Assembly: GCA_024509875.1 (NCBI GenBank)
Contig: JAMPIV010012159.1
Location: 1-64,000, forward strand
Length of the DNA: 64,000 nucleotides
Reading direction: 5' to 3'
Origin: Oreohelix idahoensis
Taxonomy: Eukaryota; Mollusca; Gastropoda; Stylommatophora; Oreohelicidae
Part shown: piece by piece, positions 58,748 through 64,000 of the stretch
How the letters are laid out: each line of letters starts with the position of its first letter
Numbering within the stretch: position 1 is the first letter of the stretch
Notes under the pieces: generated by a model
Databases searched by the model: none
What the model saw: the letters and a program-made list of their open reading frames with translations, nothing else
What the model was told of the DNA's origin: nothing
Program-made: the position numbers and the translations under genes

Positions 58748-61692
58748 TACTGACACCCCTTATAGTATACTCAGCTTGTCGCCCCTGAGTCGCAGCCCGT
58801 TCACTAGTCCACCACAAACCTCAGCGTATTGTGGACTTAGAAAAATTCCTGGTGTTTTCTGTACCGCAGCGTTTATTGTTACGATCTCCATTCCCCATTG
58901 CGGTTGTTCCACAGCCAGCCTGATGCCTTTTCTGCAGTTTCACTAAGCCTCTTCAGGGCCCTTGTTCTCGACTGTCCCCTCAGCCCCAACAGTTTCAATA
59001 GATCATACACTGATGCAGCCACAAGCCCTCTTGCGCCCACTTCAACAGCCATGACCCTTGCAGTGAACCCATCGTGTCTCAGATCCGCGGCCAGATCACT
59101 ATACTTGGCCGCTTTGAACGAATGTTGCTCATCTAATCTGGATTCAAATGGCACTGTCAGTTCAATCAGTATGACCTGAAGCGTTGCTGCAGAATGAAGC
59201 ACTATATCCGGCCGTCTCCGCTATTTTCTGATACTCTCTGGATATGCCCCTCGTCCAGGTAGGTCTACCGCCATCTCCCAATCATTTGCACAATCAAGAA
59301 GAGATGGTAAACTGCTACCAGATTTATTCGGTTTGGGGTGTGCTGACTTTCCTGCCCTCAGAAAGTATGTGTTTGCGGTGTCTGGCCGGACTTTGCTATT
59401 CGCCTTCATTCTTGCCAGATCTATTGTCGCAGCAAGCTCATTTAGCACTTTGTTATGGCGCCAAGTGTATCGCCCTTGCCCTAATGACACCTTACACGCT
59501 GAGAGCACGTGTTCAAGTGTCTGCCTCCCCTGGCACAGGGGGCACTGCTCATCATCCGACTTTCCCCATTTCACAAGGTTGGTGGCCGACGGCAGCAGGT
59601 CATACAGTGATCTGACAACGAAGCTGAGCCTAAGAGGTGCCATATGCCATATATCATTCCATGTCAAGGACCTCTGCAGGGCTCCTTCCCATGTAGTCCA
59701 TTGGCCTTGTTGGACCTGCTGCACTGCTTTTTGCAACCTCTTATCATTCTCAGCTTCTCGTATCTCCTGAACTACCATGTCTCTGCGCTCCCTGCTTGAT
59801 GCCTTGGACCACCAGCGGATGTCTCCATGACCAAATCCCCGTCTATTCGTTTGTGTGTATCCGATTACCTCCCTCAGTTTGAGTGACTCTTGGGCAGCAT
59901 CAACAGCTTCTTCCACTCTCCACTTCCTTCCCGTTTTCAGTGTGGGCTGAATGGACTTAACCACGTCATCAGCTGACTCGTGTAGCATCATTGCAAGCCT
60001 TGCCTTTCCAACTTTGTACTCTTCAACAACTGACTTGAAAGGAAGCAGAAGTTTTGACTTTTTGCAGTACAGTGCTACATCTGACAGACCTGGTGGTACT
60101 CCTAGCCATTTTCTCATGAACTTGTTGACCTTCTTCTCTATGGCTTCCACTGTACTTGTGCTTATTTCATATATAAGCAGTGGCCACAGCAACTTTGGTA
60201 TCAACATGAACTGGAGGCACCACAGTTTGAACTTCCCCAGGAGTCTGCTTTGGTCTATGATCTGTAGCCCTCTGTCTGCCATTTCTATTGTCTGTTGCAC
60301 TGCCTTTGAGTCTTTTAATGAGGCATCGTACACCCTGCCAAGACTTTTAACAGGTTCCTCAATGACAGTAGGGATTCTTTGGTTGGAAACCGTGAATATG
60401 ACCTCTGCTATCTTCCCTTTCCTGACTGATAGGCTTCTCGACTTCTTGGGTTTGAAGCTCATTCTGCACCAGCTGACTAGTTCATCCAGGCGTGCTAACA
60501 TCCTCCGGGCCTGATGTTCATCTGATGTCAGAATTGTTGTGTCATCCATGAATGCTTTGAGCGGTGGCATGAGACACATTCCACCGAGCTTTGGACCTAT
60601 AGCCATTCCTTCAGCCGCATTGAGGATTACCTGCATAGCCATCACGAATAGTATCGGAGAGATGGTACATCCCATCGCAATTCCAACTTCAAGGTCAATC
60701 CACTTTGTTGTGTACTCTCTGGTTGAAAATCTGACAGCAAACCCTGCGAAATACAGCTTCAGCATTGCTGCAATCTCTTGTGGAACATGATACATTTCTA
60801 GGGCCTGCCACAACATCTGGTGTGGAACGGATCCATACGCATTCGCTAAATCCAACCAGATTACATGGAGGTTTGTTCTGTCAGACTTTGCCTTTTGGAT
60901 TGCTTCCCATATCATTGTGGCATGCTCTAGACATCCTGGTGTACCTGGGATACCTCCTTTCTGAATGGTAGTGTCAATGTACCCATTTGCCAGGAGGTAT
61001 GTAGTGAGTCTTTTCGCCATCACTGAGAAGAATATCTTCCCTTCCACATTGAGTAGTGAGATTGGCCTGAACTGACTGATGTCTGTGGAATTTTGCTCCT
61101 TCGGGATGTAGACTCCGTTCGCCTTTCTCCATTCCTTGCTTACAAGCTGGGTTTTCCACGCACTCTTCAGTAAACGAAGCAGTCGTTTGAGCACCTCAGG
61201 GCATCTCTTATACACCACATATGGAACACCATTAGGACCTGGAGCTGACTTGCATCGAGCTTTCTGGACAATGCTTTCTACCTCTTGCACCGTTGGGGGC
61301 TTGGTGTTAAATTCAGCTCCTGGCTTACTCGGCCATTTAAGGCCTGCCATGCTGCTGAGCGGCTCATCTTTGTGACCATCTGAATATGTCATTCCAAGGT
61401 GTTCTTCCAGGTCTTCTTTCCTGATGTTTAGCGTACCCGACCGTGGCTGCTCAAACAGTTCTTTGGCAAACTTGAAGGGCTCCCTGAAGAATCTTTCCCT
61501 ATCCATTCGAGTCTTCCTTTTCTTCCTGCACAACCTTTCTGCTCTACAAAGGGCATTATGTTGGCCTTTCAGGTGCTCCCAAACCGGTCGTAACCCTTCC
61601 TTCTCTGCGGCAACTGCGTTTTTGAACAGTTTTCGGGCATGCTTCTTCTGTTTTCTGATTTCTTCTATTTTAATTTGTCTTCTGCTCTCCAC
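58748..61692 (-). pseudogene. LINE with restriction-like endonuclease (R2-superclade type), one stop
   Basis: The minus strand has an 823-codon frame from 61,692 to a stop at 59,223-59,221, which then continues in the same frame to 58,879. N-terminus basic and coiled; RT with SAPGPNGVPY, FRPISLLNVEGK, WLDLANAYGSVPH, GCTISPILF and FMDDTTIL (about 60,550) in place of YADD; thumb RMSFKPKKSRSL and PVKSLGRVYDASLKD; a zinc knuckle CPLCQGRQTLEHVLSAC (about 59,550); then, after the stop, RRRPDIVL and ILIELTVPFE, the PD-(D/E)XK nuclease signature, and the ARGLVAASVYDLL helix. R2, NeSL, R4 and Hero elements cut target DNA with such a nuclease. No N-terminal zinc fingers are seen, so the copy is probably 5'-truncated. 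58,748-58,878 is its 3' untranslated part. Confidence 0.85.
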
Positions 61693-61887
61693 TAAATAAC
61701 TGAGACATATATATTTTCACCTAAAATTTGACTTGGTGATGTACAAGTATTTTGCACGTTGGGTAAAACTTATATGCTAATCAACACAGTTCGCGGATTG
61801 GCGAAATACTACATTGTTACATGCAAACCATGACGATTTCATGCGAAATCGCTAACATGATAACGGATATGTTCACATGTTGATACA
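61693..61887. other. Noncoding DNA
   Basis: No feature recognised. Confidence 0.4.
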
Positions 61888-62227
61888 CCTTGAATTGAGA
61901 AATAAACATCACATATTGATGTACCTGTATTTTTCTGACCATTTGTCACGTTGTTAGCGGAACGCTACAGTATATTTTCTTGACAAATTGTTGTCCATTA
62001 TACCTTGTATTGAGAAACAAACATCACATATTGATGTACCTGTATTTTCCTGACCATTAGTCACGTTGTAAGCGGAACGCTACAGTATATTTTCTTGACA
62101 AATTGTTGTCCATTATACCTTGTATTGAGAAATAAACATCACATATTGATGTACCTGTATTTTTCTGACCATTTGTCATGTTGTAAGTGGAACGCTACAG
62201 TATATTTTCTTGACAATATGTTGTCCA
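61888..62227. repeat. Minisatellite, unit about 115 bp, three copies
   Basis: Units starting CCTTGTATTGAGAAA at about 61,888, 62,003 and 62,118 contain CACATATTGATGTACCTG, GGAACGCTACAGTATATTTT and TTGTCCATTATA and differ at only a few positions. Noncoding. Confidence 0.93.
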
Positions 62228-62812
<585 letters not shown>

Positions 62813-63018
62813 GTAGATTTTTTTGATAGGAGAATTAAGACTTGGGTTGGTCCCTTCTGAATAGATTAGAATGAGTGATAGTCACAGTGAGAGATGATAA
62901 TAGAAAAGAGACTTCCACGAGTGAGATGGTAGAATGTGATAGAGGCTGTCTCTGAGATCGAGAAATCTTCTCTCTCTCTGCCTATCTTCTACGACAGATT
63001 TAGAGGAGTCAGACAGTC

Positions 63019-63059
63019 TAAACACACACACACACACACACACATACACATACACATAC

Positions 63060-63130
<71 letters not shown>
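63019..63130. repeat. (AC)n-(TA)n compound microsatellite
   Basis: AC run passing through ACATAC units into a pure TA run. ORFs through it are artefacts. Confidence 0.97.
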
Positions 63131-63132
<2 letters not shown>

Positions 63133-64000
63133 TATTTCTCTATCCACTCACGTGCACGCACATTCAAGTGACGACAGTTAAACACACAGACGTGGGAAAA
63201 ACTATAACAGTGATTATATAGATATTTTGGAACGAAACTGACCGACACGCTGGAATAATTATTGAGTAGTTTAATTATCATAACAAACTTCTCTCACAAC
63301 ATATAAAATTACATCAAAGCATATACAAATAGTCATAAAGTCAATAAAAGTGCTACACGAATGATAGACCCACAGTATGATCCTTTCCCTCGATGTATAG
63401 CCCACAGTCCCGTTAGGAGAACGATGATAGCCCCAAAGAGTCACAGATACATATGATTTGGGTCTAATATTTTCCCCTTTTGAAGGTATGAACTGACTTT
63501 GATAGCAGTATCTATTCTAAGGAAAAATATAATTTAGCAACAAAATCTTGCATAAGGAAAGTTACAAAGTGAGTGAATCAAACGAAGAACATCTCTCAGT
63601 CTACTTTCACTCGGTTCTTTCATCAGTTCCTGACTCACACAATCTTACATACAAGCGTGCTGCTGTTCGCCGTCTGGCGCAAACTTTAGGACACTTCTCT
63701 ACAGTGAATCTGTATTCTTTGGATAAAGAGAATCCCAGCTCTGCAGATACAGAGTTCTTTCACTGCATCCGGGGAGCATTCACTTCACCAGTTTTTATTT
63801 TTAAGATTGCTGTTAAGGTCACTTGAATCAGTTTGGGTAAGAAAAGTTAAACGGGCACAGTGTCAGAAACACGAGGTTTTCTTTAATTAGGAAAATAACC
63901 GGTGGACGACTTCTCTCAACAAATAATCTTGGTTCACCACACACTTGGTCAAATAATGTCGGAAAAGTTAATGTTTATTTTCTGTAATTATTCTCGCCAC
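63131..64000. other. Unassigned DNA at the window edge
   Basis: No recognisable family. A 92-codon ORF at 63,548-63,826 (with LTYKRAAVRRLAQTLG) has no domain I know and no element context. It may be the start of another repeat running off the window. Confidence 0.3.

Overview
This is eukaryotic nuclear DNA: AT-rich, with long TA microsatellites, no operon structure, no bacterial genes, and almost wholly built from retrotransposons. The mix suggests a marine or aquatic invertebrate, perhaps a mollusc or another lophotrochozoan: Gypsy elements with integrase before reverse transcriptase, a RNase H-bearing I-type LINE, a restriction-like-endonuclease LINE, CR1-like and Tx1-like LINE debris and a tRNA-derived SINE. 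The species cannot be fixed from sequence alone. I see no convincing host gene, rRNA, intact tRNA or CRISPR array.

Layout. (1) 1-11,493: a Tx1/L1-like LINE split by a 9.5-kb Gypsy element (219-9738) with 1.5-kb LTRs, TG...CA ends and a perfect 5-bp target duplication AATAC; its gag-pol is broken by several frameshifts. (2) 11.5-13.4 kb: TA microsatellite and small noncoding repeats. (3) 13,380-16,542: a minus-strand, internally deleted relative of the first Gypsy element. (4) 16.5-17.8 kb: three unrelated LINE remnants side by side. (5) 18,615-29,112: an LTR-like element with almost identical 1.68-kb direct repeats and no visible pol. Its main ORF encodes a 615-residue protein with an array of TQT motifs (dynein light chain LC8-type) and two DEK_C-like domains; a third DEK_C-like domain and an RS-rich tail follow in a shifted frame. 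This is the strongest candidate for something undescribed. (6) 29.1-34 kb: microsatellites, an LTR fragment and a minus-strand LINE 3' end. (7) 34.5-40.3 kb: a nearly full-length I/Nimb-type LINE (ORF1 with three zinc knuckles; ORF2 with endonuclease, RT and RNase H) carrying a few frameshifts. (8) 40.3-43 kb: noncoding DNA with a minisatellite and another LTR fragment. (9) 42.98-56.59 kb: a three-level nest. An RTE-like LINE is split by a solo LTR (CATGG duplication), itself split by a 9.0-kb minus-strand Gypsy element (GGGCA duplication). (10) 56.7-64 kb: a SINE, two unassigned ORFs, a minus-strand LINE with a restriction-like endonuclease, a 115-bp minisatellite and TA/CA microsatellites.

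The genes do not form a host pathway; each cluster serves, or once served, replication of its own element. Nesting gives relative ages: the LINEs at 1-11.5 kb and 43-56.6 kb are older than the LTR elements inside them, and near-identical LTR pairs mark the Gypsy elements and the TQT/DEK_C element as recent arrivals. All identifications rest on reading the translated sequence and aligning repeats by eye; no database search was run.
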